From assembly GCF_033095785.1 (NCBI RefSeq), contig NZ_CP137134.1, positions 372,001 to 436,000 of the forward strand: a stretch of DNA of 64,000 nucleotides, in the 5' to 3' direction. The stretch comes from Nitrosospira sp. Is2 (GTDB lineage: Bacteria > Pseudomonadota > Gammaproteobacteria > Burkholderiales > Nitrosomonadaceae). This document shows, one piece after another, positions 1 through 7,757 of the stretch. The first letter of the stretch is position 1. Every line of letters begins with the position of its first letter. The translations under genes were made by a program, and so were the position numbers. The notes beneath the pieces are model-generated. The model was not told the DNA's origin, searched no databases, and saw only the letters and a program-made list of their open reading frames with translations.

Positions 1-279
1 CGAATCTAGGCGCAGGACATTTAGGAGCGCGGTTTCCCAGTTGTTTGGGAGACGCGTCATTTTACGGTCGGTCTTACGCTGCACGGTGACGAAGGGGCTC
101 GCGCCAAGGATATGTGACTGGGGCGCAAGAATTCTCTGAGACGTTGTTTTTGAATCTACCTGTAGTTGTGTTACTAATGCCTCAGGGCTAACGCGGCAAG
201 CCCAAACATTACTTATGGTCCGCCATGTGCCTAGCGAAAGAGGGAAATAATCGAATTGCTTCGTCCAGCCGTAGCTGGT
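1..279 (-). other. Open reading stretch running off the left edge
   Basis: On the minus strand the frame of the 280-474 gene stays open after its TGA through to base 1, about 93 codons with no further stop. The first ATG inside it lies near base 70. There is no ribosome binding site for an early start, and I do not recognise the translation. It may be the start of another element gene beyond the edge, or chance. Confidence 0.2.
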
Positions 280-474
280 TCAAGGGAATTTCTGGTCCGC
301 CTTAACAAAGCTGATCAAAAAAATTCTGTCAGGAGGCCAATCCAACAATCCCGCCGTCGCGATAGCGTCCTCCGGCATCTCGTCATCCTCTACCATCACT
401 AGCTTATACCCCGGACCCCCATTCTCGCGTAGCATTGCATCCTCAAGTTTCTCTAATCTTCTATTCATGTTCAT
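280..474 (-). CDS. Small hypothetical protein of the integrated element
   Basis: This 64-residue protein begins with a basic, helical N-terminus (MNMNRRLEKLEDAM) followed by an acidic middle part. Short proteins starting RRLEKLE are common near the ends of phage-like and integrative elements, but I cannot assign a function. Its ATG overlaps the TGA of the upstream gene in the arrangement ATGA, so translation is probably coupled. No membrane segment or cysteine motif is seen. Confidence 0.55.
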   Translation of the reverse strand: MNMNRRLEKLEDAMLRENGGPGYKLVMVEDDEMPEDAIATAGLLDWPPDRIFLISFVKADQKFP

Positions 475-743
475 TTCAGTAATTTCCTTTCCATTTGTGT
501 CAGCCGCTTTTCAATTTCCGTAGCCTCGATCAACTTTCCAATACCGGTGAGAATATAAGCCAGGCGCCCCGCCTCGCTCGCGTCCATCCTTCCTGCTCGC
601 GCTTCTCGGTACACACTAGCCATCTCGCGTCGCACATCCTCGAGCGCGTTCAGCTTGATTTTTGCGGGGGTGGGGGTACACGTCCCGGTTGTCGCATCAA
701 TGGTTACAGCCCGGCGTTTTGCACTTTCTATCTGCTGTTTCAT
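471..743 (-). CDS. Hypothetical protein of the integrated element
   Basis: This 90-residue protein is mostly helical and charged. Its central part (ALEDVRREMASVYREARAG) and the following GRLAYILTGIGKLIEA segment match a pattern I associate with small proteins beside terminase or replication genes in prophages and integrative elements; the function is unknown. It ends in an ATGA overlap with the next gene and lies 88 bp behind the 162-residue upstream protein, so it belongs to the same minus-strand transcription unit. Confidence 0.6.
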   Translation of the reverse strand: MKQQIESAKRRAVTIDATTGTCTPTPAKIKLNALEDVRREMASVYREARAGRMDASEAGRLAYILTGIGKLIEATEIEKRLTQMERKLLK

Positions 744-831
744 CTTTTTCCCGCTCGAATGATGACCACAAATCCCCTACGTCAGCTCAGTCGATTTGTT
801 TGTGCTCAACTCAACGCCCCCCCCGTTACTA

Positions 832-1320
832 TCACTTCTTTTCCCGGGCGGTTCGAAGGAAGGCCTCCCGCGCATCCGCATCGGTACAACATTGCTCTAG
901 CGCCACCGCAATCATTGCTTCATCCGTTTCGCCAACATACGTAAGCCATTCCCGGATCTCGATCTCCTCGTCTTTACTGAAGGGTTCATCTGGCTGCCGC
1001 GGAATCGGCTCAAATGGTTCGGCTGATATTGCTTCGGGTTCCCCTTCCAGTGCCTCAGCCTCGCTTACCGGCGGCCAGTAAGACGCTTCCGTCAGCTCAT
1101 GATTGGAATAATTAAACCGCCACCAATGAGAGGTAGTAGCGGTATCACTAGCACCGACTTTCCGGAGAGAAGCCTCGTTGTTACCCACGCTAGCTAATGC
1201 TAAAGTCGCTAATTTTGCTAATGATTCATCCGTTGCCTGCTTTTCATTAGCATCGTTAGCAGGATTAGCAATAGCACTCTTCCTGATATTACGTTTTTTG
1301 ATTAGGTCGGCAAGGCTCAT
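832..1320 (-). CDS. Hypothetical element protein with Asn/Ala-rich repeats
   Basis: This 162-residue protein has two parts. Residues 1-50 are low complexity, with repeats such as ANPANDANE and LAKLATLALA encoded by 9-bp DNA repeats. The C-terminal part is acidic: a WWRFNYSNHE segment, then EEIEIREWLTYVGETDEA and a CCTDADAREAF tail. Proteins with this architecture occur next to DUF3987 primases in integrative elements, but no activity is known to me. Its ATG overlaps the TGA of the DUF3987 gene (ATGA), which implies translational coupling. Confidence 0.65.
   Translation of the reverse strand: MSLADLIKKRNIRKSAIANPANDANEKQATDESLAKLATLALASVGNNEASLRKVGASDTATTSHWWRFNYSNHELTEASYWPPVSEAEALEGEPEAISAEPFEPIPRQPDEPFSKDEEIEIREWLTYVGETDEAMIAVALEQCCTDADAREAFLRTAREKK
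1193..1269. repeat. Array of GCTAAT/ATTAGC hexamers at 9-bp spacing
   Basis: Inside the 162-residue element gene, GCTAAT-like hexamers start at 1193, 1199 (GCTAAA), 1208 and 1217. The inverted form ATTAGC/GTTAGC starts at 1246, 1255 and 1264. Both triplets have exact 9-bp spacing, so the reading frame is kept. The same hexamer appears in both orientations within one gene. Confidence 0.7.
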
Positions 1321-3419
1321 GACTCATCCTCTTCGGCCAATAGTGCGGGGTTTACTGCGATCGTCTTGCGCTTTCCATCGAGTATCCATCTCGCCCTGTT
1401 TGTTTCTACCAATTCAACCATAGCGGCGTCGATCACAGATTTTCGTCGTAGTGCGTTTGGCCCCCGCTGCTGCACAACGGCGATCGGGACAAGGTGGGTT
1501 TGCTCTTGGCGACAATAACTGATTAGCCAGGCATCAAGGCTAACCGCATCCATCAGCTCCTCAGGCACGGCGAGCTCGCCCAACAGGCGCCTCGACTCAT
1601 TCAGGTGCCAAGCGACGATACGGCTCGCGGCTTCTACCCATTCGGCCGAGATGCTATTGCTAATCTCGCTAATCTTGCTAATGAAGACGTGGAACAGTGC
1701 TGCAAGCCGGGCCACGCTATCCGCAGATTTAGAAGCTACATCGCGAACGTCGTAGAGTTCCCCATGGGTAACGAGCTCACATTCAATGGTGTCGTGAAAA
1801 TGAACCCAGGCAGCTTTTGCAGCGGAGTCCATAGTAAGCGTCAACGGTGCAAGCGCCCCGTTCTCATCCATGGATGCCTCCTCCGCTAGAATCTCGGCAA
1901 TACGTGTATTAAACCTGGACAGGTTTGGCCAAGTCTCAGGTGGCTCGGTGAACGGTCGAAAGCCTTGGGTTGATTCTGGCCACGACACGAGAAACCGGGC
2001 AAGGAAGCCGGTGCCACGAGCAAGCGTCCCACAACGGGCGAAGAATTCTCTAAGCGTCGCTTCCTGCACCTGCAAAGCCAGGGTCAACCGCGCCCCCCGC
2101 ACTGTGAAGGACTCTGAGGTGCGACGTCCCACCGAATGTGTGCCCCCATCCCAGAGCACATTCAGAAGGGACAGATTTCGCATAACGCTATCCTTACCCA
2201 TCCCATGTGCACCGAAGATCAAGCCGCCCTCGCTTGATACGACGCCAGCAGAGGGCCAGTGCTGTGCCAAGTTCCACGCGAGGCTTTCAGGAGTTTCATC
2301 CCCCAGCAGTAGCCTCTCTACTCTCGGCTTTGCTGGTTTTTCGGATTGGAGCGTCTCCAATTCAGTTTCCAGGTCCTCCGTTGGTTGCCCCTTCTTCGAC
2401 GCCTCTTTTATTGCGGCCAGCAGCCCATCACGCTTCGCATTCCAGACGTCTATATCAGCGTCGTAGGCTTCCAGATCCGGCTTGCTAGCCTCTGATTGCT
2501 TTTCCTCATGTTGGCGGATGGCCGTTGTGAAAAAACGATCAACAGTCGATTTGCGTTCACCACTATCCGCCAGGGTCAACAGGAATAGGCCAACTGGCCC
2601 ATCTAGTTTTTCGGCGCGCTTGACATCTACACGGGCTTGGATACCCAGGGACAAAGCTCCTAACGCAGCGGATGCCACCAATGGAACTGGCGCTTTGACG
2701 AACGCTACGACCTCTTCAATTGCTGACCGGACGATCTCGGGTAACGCATCTAAAGGATAGGGTTCTAGGGCTATTTTTGGTACCAGAGGCTCTGGTTCTG
2801 GCCAATGGTTCACTTCGCCTTGCAGGTCCGTTATCGTCAGATTCAGAATATCCTCAACCGTAGCCGAGGGATTTGCAGCCAGCCATTCGACGCAATCATC
2901 CCCCTTCTCTAACAGTCCAAGCTTGCCCACCGCAATTCGCCGCACGTCACAATTTAGCGCTTGCAGTTGCTGCGTCACGTCATCTGCATAACGTTCCCCT
3001 GCTTCGTCGTTGTCCGGCCATATTATTACCTTACGTCCAGCAATTGGTGTCCAGTCCGCTTTTTCTGCTGAAGTTGCCCCGCCGCTGGTGGTGGCGAGCA
3101 GCCCCAGTTTCTCCAGTGCATCGACACACTTTTCCCCCTCAACGACAAAAACGGTCTCATCTTGCCTTCGATTCAGGAGGTCGAGCCGATAGATCAGCTT
3201 CTTACCCGGAAAGGTGGGTTCTCCAAGGACGTAGCCTTCGCCGTCCTGCTTAAAGGGGCGAATATGTTTGTCCCCTCCCCGTGGATGTTCCAGGCGCATG
3301 CGGCAGTAAGCTATCGTGCCATCAGCATTGGTGTATTGATGAAGAGCGGCAGCCTGATAGCCCTTTTCAATCATCGGGCGTGACAGGCGTTGCGCCGCCT
3401 GTTTAGGGGTTTCCGCCAT
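1317..3419 (-). CDS. TOPRIM-DUF3987 replication protein (primase/helicase-like)
   Basis: This 700-residue protein probably starts replication of the element. Residues about 95-160 form a TOPRIM fold, with the glutamate motif VVEGEKCVDAL and the acidic motif WPDNDEAGERYADD as in phage and plasmid primases. From about residue 215 onward it matches DUF3987, a helicase-like domain found in many elements; the P-loop position reads LADSGERKSTVD, a divergent Walker A typical of that family. It lies 7 bp behind the CHC2 zinc-finger gene, which supplies the DNA-binding part normally fused to TOPRIM in DnaG-like primases. The ISKISEIS repeat near residue 580 comes from 9-bp DNA repeats. The domain assignment is firm; priming activity is inferred. 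Confidence 0.85.
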   Translation of the reverse strand: MAETPKQAAQRLSRPMIEKGYQAAALHQYTNADGTIAYCRMRLEHPRGGDKHIRPFKQDGEGYVLGEPTFPGKKLIYRLDLLNRRQDETVFVVEGEKCVDALEKLGLLATTSGGATSAEKADWTPIAGRKVIIWPDNDEAGERYADDVTQQLQALNCDVRRIAVGKLGLLEKGDDCVEWLAANPSATVEDILNLTITDLQGEVNHWPEPEPLVPKIALEPYPLDALPEIVRSAIEEVVAFVKAPVPLVASAALGALSLGIQARVDVKRAEKLDGPVGLFLLTLADSGERKSTVDRFFTTAIRQHEEKQSEASKPDLEAYDADIDVWNAKRDGLLAAIKEASKKGQPTEDLETELETLQSEKPAKPRVERLLLGDETPESLAWNLAQHWPSAGVVSSEGGLIFGAHGMGKDSVMRNLSLLNVLWDGGTHSVGRRTSESFTVRGARLTLALQVQEATLREFFARCGTLARGTGFLARFLVSWPESTQGFRPFTEPPETWPNLSRFNTRIAEILAEEASMDENGALAPLTLTMDSAAKAAWVHFHDTIECELVTHGELYDVRDVASKSADSVARLAALFHVFISKISEISNSISAEWVEAASRIVAWHLNESRRLLGELAVPEELMDAVSLDAWLISYCRQEQTHLVPIAVVQQRGPNALRRKSVIDAAMVELVETNRARWILDGKRKTIAVNPALLAEEDES
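1659..1682. repeat. Second GCTAAT array at 9-bp spacing inside the DUF3987 gene
   Basis: Three exact GCTAAT hexamers start at 1659, 1668 and 1677. On the coding (minus) strand they are read as the peptide ISKISEISNS. The reading frame relative to the hexamer differs from the array in the neighbouring gene, where it gives Leu-Ala or Ala-Asn. Confidence 0.7.
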
Positions 3420-3426
3420 GGCTAGC

Positions 3427-3717
3427 TCACCCGTGCCCCAGTTGCTTTGCAGCTTCCGGGAAACTCAGCCGATACCTTTTCCTGTGAAAGTCCAACACGT
3501 CGCCGCCACTAACACCACATGCCATGCATTTAAAGGCGCCATTAACTAAGCATACTCGGAGGCTCGGTTTCGTATCATTATGGAAGGGGCAAAGAGCGTT
3601 TTTCCACGCGCCGCCTCCAATTAGTCTTAACCCTTGGGATTTGTAATACTCGTCCGGGCTGGGGAGCCGGTTGCGATCGAAGGAAAATTTCGTTTGCGCG
3701 GGATTCGCGTATCTCAT
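3427..3717 (-). CDS. CHC2-type primase zinc-finger protein
   Basis: This 96-residue protein is a stand-alone DnaG-type zinc-binding domain. The CPFH motif followed by CMACG about 22 residues later gives the Cys-His-Cys-Cys set, and the SGGDVLDFHRK segment is also typical. In DnaG this domain recognises the priming site on single-stranded DNA. Here it is split from the TOPRIM-DUF3987 protein encoded just downstream, and the two probably work together. The start is supported by AAGGGG six bases before the ATG. Confidence 0.88.
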   Translation of the reverse strand: MRYANPAQTKFSFDRNRLPSPDEYYKSQGLRLIGGGAWKNALCPFHNDTKPSLRVCLVNGAFKCMACGVSGGDVLDFHRKRYRLSFPEAAKQLGHG

Positions 3718-3727
3718 GTCATACCCC

Positions 3728-3940
3728 TTAGAAGGAATCTATCAACGCCCGGATGTCCTCTACTCGCCACGCGGTTATACGCGGCCCGAGTTTTACCGGC
3801 TGCGGAAAGCGTCCTGATTTGACGCCTGCCCACCAGGTCGATCTGCTAACGGGAATTACAGCTGGTTTCGGAGGTAGGGACTTCGGATCGCCGATAATAT
3901 CGGACTCACGAAGAAACCCGAGTTCAGGGAGGTGGTGCAT
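3728..3940 (-). CDS. AlpA-family helix-turn-helix regulator
   Basis: This 70-residue protein fits the AlpA/MerR-like excisionase and regulator family. It has a proline-rich linker, a VSRSTWWAGVKSGRFPQPVKLG helix-turn-helix region and a C-terminal WRVEDIRALID helix. Such proteins usually activate integrase or excision genes of integrated elements. It lies 10 bp upstream of the CHC2 gene, heading the replication genes, so it may also control them. The only available ATG has a weak ribosome binding site. Confidence 0.8.
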   Translation of the reverse strand: MHHLPELGFLRESDIIGDPKSLPPKPAVIPVSRSTWWAGVKSGRFPQPVKLGPRITAWRVEDIRALIDSF

Positions 3941-4020
3941 TGAGGGCTATTCCCGTCCAAGACCGGCCTGCACGGTCGACGGGAACATCCTAGCCGTTGT
4001 ATAGCGGGCCTGCTATGTCG

Positions 4021-4839
4021 CTATTCTTGACTGGTGAGTTTCGGACCGGAGGAATGCTCACCCAACCCGATGGGTTCCATTTTGGCTTCCCAGTCTCGAC
4101 ACCAATCTTCTATCTTCTTTTGGCTAGTTAGGAGTTCGCATTTGGTCAACATATCTCTCGCAAACGCGGCTTTTGACGGGTAAGAATGAGGAGCTTTTTG
4201 CCACTGCTGCCAGCATTCGAAGACAAACTTCTTTTCTTTCTGCTTAGGATCGCGATCTTTCCATGCGTTGACCCCTCGATACGCAAAGTCTGTCTTTACG
4301 GATTGAGCCACGCCTTCTCCCATTTCCAATGCTGTTGCGCGCGACAGAGCATAAGCGGCAGCAAGTGCGCTACGAATCGTTGGTTTCCGAGCAGCTTTCA
4401 GAAAAATCGTGTTGTCTATTTCTACCAGAACCTGAACCAAAAATATTTTTCTTAGTAAACGTGGTTTTAAAAGCGCGCTATTTATGCTTAATCGCAGGTG
4501 ATCGCGAAGAATACTCTGCAATATATCTTCGTCTGAGGCGGTGCTCCAGTAGATCTCGATATCATCGTTATCGGACGATCTAGACCATCTCAATTCAAAC
4601 TTTTTCAGCGCTTGACGCATCCCTTCGATGAACTCGAAATAGGCTGAAATCATCTCCTCAAGATCCTCTTGGGAGGGGACCGATGGAAACCGTGAATATG
4701 CGTCTCTCCCCAACCCAAAAAGCGCTGTAATGTCTTCGTCTGATTCCAGACTATCAAGATATGTCAGGAAGGATTCGTTGAGTGGATCGGAAAAAGTCAA
4801 GTATGGGTCATAGGTTACGAAGCGGCGAACAGTTCCCAT
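4021..4839 (-). CDS. Unknown element protein next to tRNA-Asn
   Basis: This 272-residue protein is encoded in visibly AT-richer DNA than the chromosome to the right. I do not recognise a catalytic motif. The C-terminal part (PSKAAFARDMLTKCELL, then W..DWEAK) resembles a short helical region seen in other mobile-element proteins that place SKAAFARD before a tryptophan-rich end. The ATG follows GGGAAG at good spacing. It is the element gene closest to the tRNA, where an integrase often lies, yet it has no tyrosine or serine recombinase signature. It may be a host-interaction or accessory protein. Confidence 0.65.
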   Translation of the reverse strand: MGTVRRFVTYDPYLTFSDPLNESFLTYLDSLESDEDITALFGLGRDAYSRFPSVPSQEDLEEMISAYFEFIEGMRQALKKFELRWSRSSDNDDIEIYWSTASDEDILQSILRDHLRLSINSALLKPRLLRKIFLVQVLVEIDNTIFLKAARKPTIRSALAAAYALSRATALEMGEGVAQSVKTDFAYRGVNAWKDRDPKQKEKKFVFECWQQWQKAPHSYPSKAAFARDMLTKCELLTSQKKIEDWCRDWEAKMEPIGLGEHSSGPKLTSQE

Positions 4840-5459
4840 TAAACTTCCCTATCTCATCAATACATTTACCGTCGGCGGTTTGACCCGCGTAGCTTTGTCG
4901 TCACCCTCATACTTCATCGTAGGCATGACACAGAAGCTTGTCAGTCAAAAAACTACCACCACTTGAGCAATAAAAACCCTTGTTCGTTTTCGTTAATTCT
5001 TACGTGGGTCGTTCTTCGGCGCATTTAAACAACATGCCGACCGCCGCATCAGTTTTCGTGGTATCCATCACACTCTGTTCGGTGATGCCGCTCGCAACTG
5101 TTACCCCATACAATTCTAGTACCCATTTAAGTGACATCACCGCAGCATCTCATCCCCTTATTACAAGCCAACTTAGGGCCGGGACCTCGGAGAAGAGTTT
5201 ATCAACGGAAATTTGCGATAGACTTTTTCATAGTGGTGGAAAAGGAACGCATATATCGACATCTCGCTACTGGTGTACCATCCGTTTCTCTGCGTTAATG
5301 GACTCCTGCAACGCAAGCATACGGCTACTCCGCTATTCCACTACTCCAAGAAATACGGCAGAAAGACCCGCGTTTAGGTGACTGCGGATAACAGACGGAT
5401 AACAAAAACCGGTGACTCGATGCAATAAGCCTGCGTGTATCGTCAACTTATTGATTTAC
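4840..5459. other. Gene-poor element end adjoining the tRNA
   Basis: No convincing gene is seen in these 620 bases. A 45-codon open frame on the minus strand (5000-5137, starting MSLKWVLELYG) has only a poor ribosome binding site and is left as doubtful. The plus-strand frame at 4980-5381 looks like chance. The attachment site is expected at the tRNA boundary, but its partner copy lies outside the window. Confidence 0.4.
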
Positions 5460-5535
5460 TGGCTCCCCGACCAGGGCTCGAACCTGGGACCTGCGGATTA
5501 ACAGTCCGTCGCTCTACCGACTGAGCTATCGGGGA
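5460..5535 (-). tRNA. tRNA-Asn (anticodon GTT)
   Basis: On the minus strand a 76-base cloverleaf can be drawn. The acceptor strands TCCCCGA and TCGGGGA pair perfectly, the discriminator is G, and CCA is encoded at 5462-5460. The anticodon loop reads CTGTTAA with anticodon GTT, and the T loop is GGTTCGAGCC. The 3' end faces the mobile-element genes, as expected when a tRNA 3' end serves as the integration site. Confidence 0.97.
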
Positions 5536-5802
5536 ATTGGAGAGGTGCATATACTAATAGCTTGAGGCAAGCTGGTCAATGCGTGTAGGCGAAGTATTCC
5601 GCGAATAAGCGAGTTATGGCCCCAATAACGATGGGTCCAGGTGACGAACCGCATCGACGGACCGCGCGTTCCTTTTCACCTTCGCAACGGGTCGCGAAAT
5701 TATATCCGTGATTGGTTTTGCCCCGCTATGCGGATGTCCAGCGTCGTGTAGCAGAGCACCCGGTGAATGACGGCCCTATATGAAACGGGGACGGACTGGA
5801 GC

Positions 5803-5853
5803 GCCGGCGCGCAGCTGTAGCTGCGATGGCCATGCAACGCGCCGGCGATTTTT
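5803..5853 (+). terminator. GC-rich hairpin with T-tract
   Basis: A perfect 9-bp stem (GCCGGCGCG at 5803-5811 with CGCGCCGGC at 5838-5846) is followed by GATTTTT on the plus strand. The loop carries a second palindrome, GCAGCTGTAGCTGC. It sits just beyond the stop of the small lipoprotein gene on the minus strand, so it could end that transcript, although the T-tract favours plus-strand termination. Confidence 0.45.
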
Positions 5854-5866
5854 CTGACTTGGGTTT

Positions 5867-6028
5867 TTAATACCGTTTCTCGGGAACAACGATTACTTTT
5901 TCAGTGTTGCCGGAATCGCCTTTCGGACCGGGAGGGCCTTGAGGGCCAGGCTCTTTTGAACCGATCGATATGCAGCCGGTGAGTGCGGTAACCGCGACCG
6001 CTACTGCGAACAATTTTATATTTTTCAT
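5867..6028 (-). CDS. 53-residue lipoprotein with collagen-like Gly-X-Y repeats
   Basis: This short gene has AAGGAA upstream of its ATG. It encodes a lipoprotein signal (MKNIKLFAVAVAVTALTGC), with Cys19 as the predicted lipidated residue. The mature peptide contains a run of Gly-X-Y triplets at residues 28-40 (GPQGPPGPKGDSG) and ends VIVVPEKRY. Collagen-like segments in bacterial surface proteins can form triple helices, but this one is very short. No neighbouring gene suggests a partner. The reading frame, signal and ribosome binding site together make it a likely real gene of unknown role. Confidence 0.7.
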   Translation of the reverse strand: MKNIKLFAVAVAVTALTGCISIGSKEPGPQGPPGPKGDSGNTEKVIVVPEKRY

Positions 6029-6811
6029 CGTGTTTTCCTTTCTTTCGTTTATAAAAGTTATAAAAGGCTACCACGACCAAAGCATAACCAGAAACTGTAG
6101 CTGTAACTGTTCGTTGCCGCACATTTTGTCGGTCGGCGAACGTACCGCGACTTGGAAAATCGCTCCGATCCCATGAATGACCACCCTGCATTGACCCGCA
6201 CGGGATTGGTTTTACCCACACGCCGTGGAAAATTTCTTAAAGTTTTCCTATCAAATTTTTCTTGACATCCCCATAGTAATCCACACTTGGAATTTCATTA
6301 GAACAATGATCAGGGCAGCCCGGCAGGACCGGCGTAGAGCAGAATATGATTTACAAGAGGTTGAAATTTAAAGGTATTTTACATAGATGAAAAAACAGCC
6401 AAACGAGAAAATATTGTTACAGGGACGTGACTTAGCCTCCGTGTCCATAGCTTATCAACAAACTTATCCACAGGAATTGTGGACAATGAGACGCTCAGAC
6501 TGTAACTTAACAGGAAAAGCTCATGGATTGGATAAACCAGCAGCTTGAGTTGGTACAAAACCGCCCAACAAAAAGTTTGCGAGCTGTCTAAATACCGGCA
6601 CAAATGCCCTTGTTGAAACCGCGACCGTCGAAGGAAATTAACGCGGATGGTTACTTAATCGGGTTTACATGCATGACCCTATAGACCGGTACCGGGATCG
6701 AGCCCCGGATTTTGCCGAGCCTTCCGGGTGATTCATCGATATATGCGACAGCTCGCGCCGGCGGAAGGGCTGCGAACGGTTTATTATCCTTAGGCGCTAC
6801 TGTATGTTCGA
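6029..6811. other. Intergenic stretch holding repeat copy 1
   Basis: Apart from the 97-bp repeat at 6390-6486, no gene or RNA is recognised. The minus-strand open frame at 6379-6603 lies over the repeat and shows no ribosome binding site or family resemblance. Confidence 0.4.
6390..6486 (+). repeat. Imperfect 97-bp direct repeat, copy 1, with DnaA-like boxes
   Basis: This copy aligns without gaps to 7497-7593 (78 of 97 positions match by hand count). It ends in TTATCCACAGGAATTGTGGACAA-type sequence. It contains TTATCAACA (6452-6460), the exact DnaA consensus TTATCCACA (6464-6472) and an inverted box within TTGTGGACAA (6477-6486). Confidence 0.8.
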
Positions 6812-7039
6812 TTACGGTTTATCCGCCAGGGGGTTTTCGTATTCCTCCAAACGCAGCGCAGCTTCTACAATTTTTTTGGCCTCATCCACCGTTTTCGCCT
6901 GCGACAGAACCACGCCGGGGTTGGGATAGCTGTGCCAAAATGAGAAACCGGCCGATGTAATCCAGAGCAGGCCGCGCACGTGTTGATTGACGAAGACCTC
7001 TTGATGATGTTCATCAACTATCTTCCACTCGATTTCCAT
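6812..7039 (-). CDS. Small hypothetical protein
   Basis: The start is placed at the ATG preceded by AAGGAG at about seven bases; a longer frame upstream lacks such a site. The 75-residue product begins MEIEWKIVDEHHQEVFVNQ and ends in a helical part with AKTVDEAKKIVEAALRLEE. There is no signal peptide or membrane segment. It looks like a small soluble alpha/beta protein, and I do not recognise a family. It stands alone between the two repeat copies. Confidence 0.6.
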   Translation of the reverse strand: MEIEWKIVDEHHQEVFVNQHVRGLLWITSAGFSFWHSYPNPGVVLSQAKTVDEAKKIVEAALRLEEYENPLADKP

Positions 7040-7757
7040 TTTTTGCACTCCTTGATTATTAAGTATCTTATCAACCTCTACCGCGCTCTGGGCCGGAGAG
7101 ATTTCGCATAGCCGGGGTCGATCCGGGACATACGAGTATACGAATGACCGCGCCGGGGTCAACCCCGTCATCCATCCCGCGAAGACGGTTCTCAAAATTA
7201 TATACGTTGTTTATCTCTCAGCAATGGGAGAACGTTTTTCGGAGGCAATCAAGGTCTCCGGTTAGATCGCAGCCGAGTGCGTGAATCTCATACTTGTGGA
7301 TCAATTCGGGAGTCGAAAGGACCATTAAATTTTAGATTAATAGACCGACATTTCTATTGACATTTGCCATTAATCCACATCCGTTTCGAGCTGCGCCGTA
7401 ACGCCAGCCAGCAGTTAAAATAGCGTCGAGAAAAAAACTTTTAATCAGAGGCAATAAAATATGTATTTGAAATTAAAACCTTTTTTCATAAAGTATAAAA
7501 AATAGCCATGCAAGAAAATAGTGTTACAAAAAGATGACTTACCTACCCCGTCCATAGGTTACCCACAAACTTATCCACAGTAATTGTGGACAAATGGCCG
7601 TGCGCGGTTTTACTCAAAAACTCGTCCCTATCAGGGCGATATATTCAATCGGAAGCCCAACAATATAGCGAGCGTTAACGGACTGAATCGCAACTCCGCC
7701 CAAATGCCTGCACGGCGGGCTTTTTGCCCAAAATCCGGGTGCGCGCCCACCCGGACA
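7040..7757. other. Intergenic stretch holding repeat copy 2
   Basis: No gene is seen. The DNA at about 7430-7510 is strongly AT-rich and leads directly into repeat copy 2 (7497-7593). The plus-strand frame beginning at 7584 is the antisense shadow of the homospermidine synthase gene. Confidence 0.4.
7497..7593 (+). repeat. Imperfect 97-bp direct repeat, copy 2, with DnaA-like boxes
   Basis: This copy lies 1107 bp from copy 1. It carries TTACCCACA (7559-7567), exact TTATCCACA (7571-7579) and the inverted TTGTGGACAA (7584-7593). Spacing between boxes is the same as in copy 1, and the last 10 bases are identical. An AT-rich segment precedes it. Confidence 0.8.

Noticed and set aside
4980..5381. 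Plus-strand frame of 133 codons near the tRNA, considered as an integrase remnant
   Set aside because: Neither strand shows recombinase motifs, and there is no ribosome binding site.
6379..6603. Minus-strand frame over repeat copy 1
   Set aside because: The frame is not kept in repeat copy 2 and there is no ribosome binding site.
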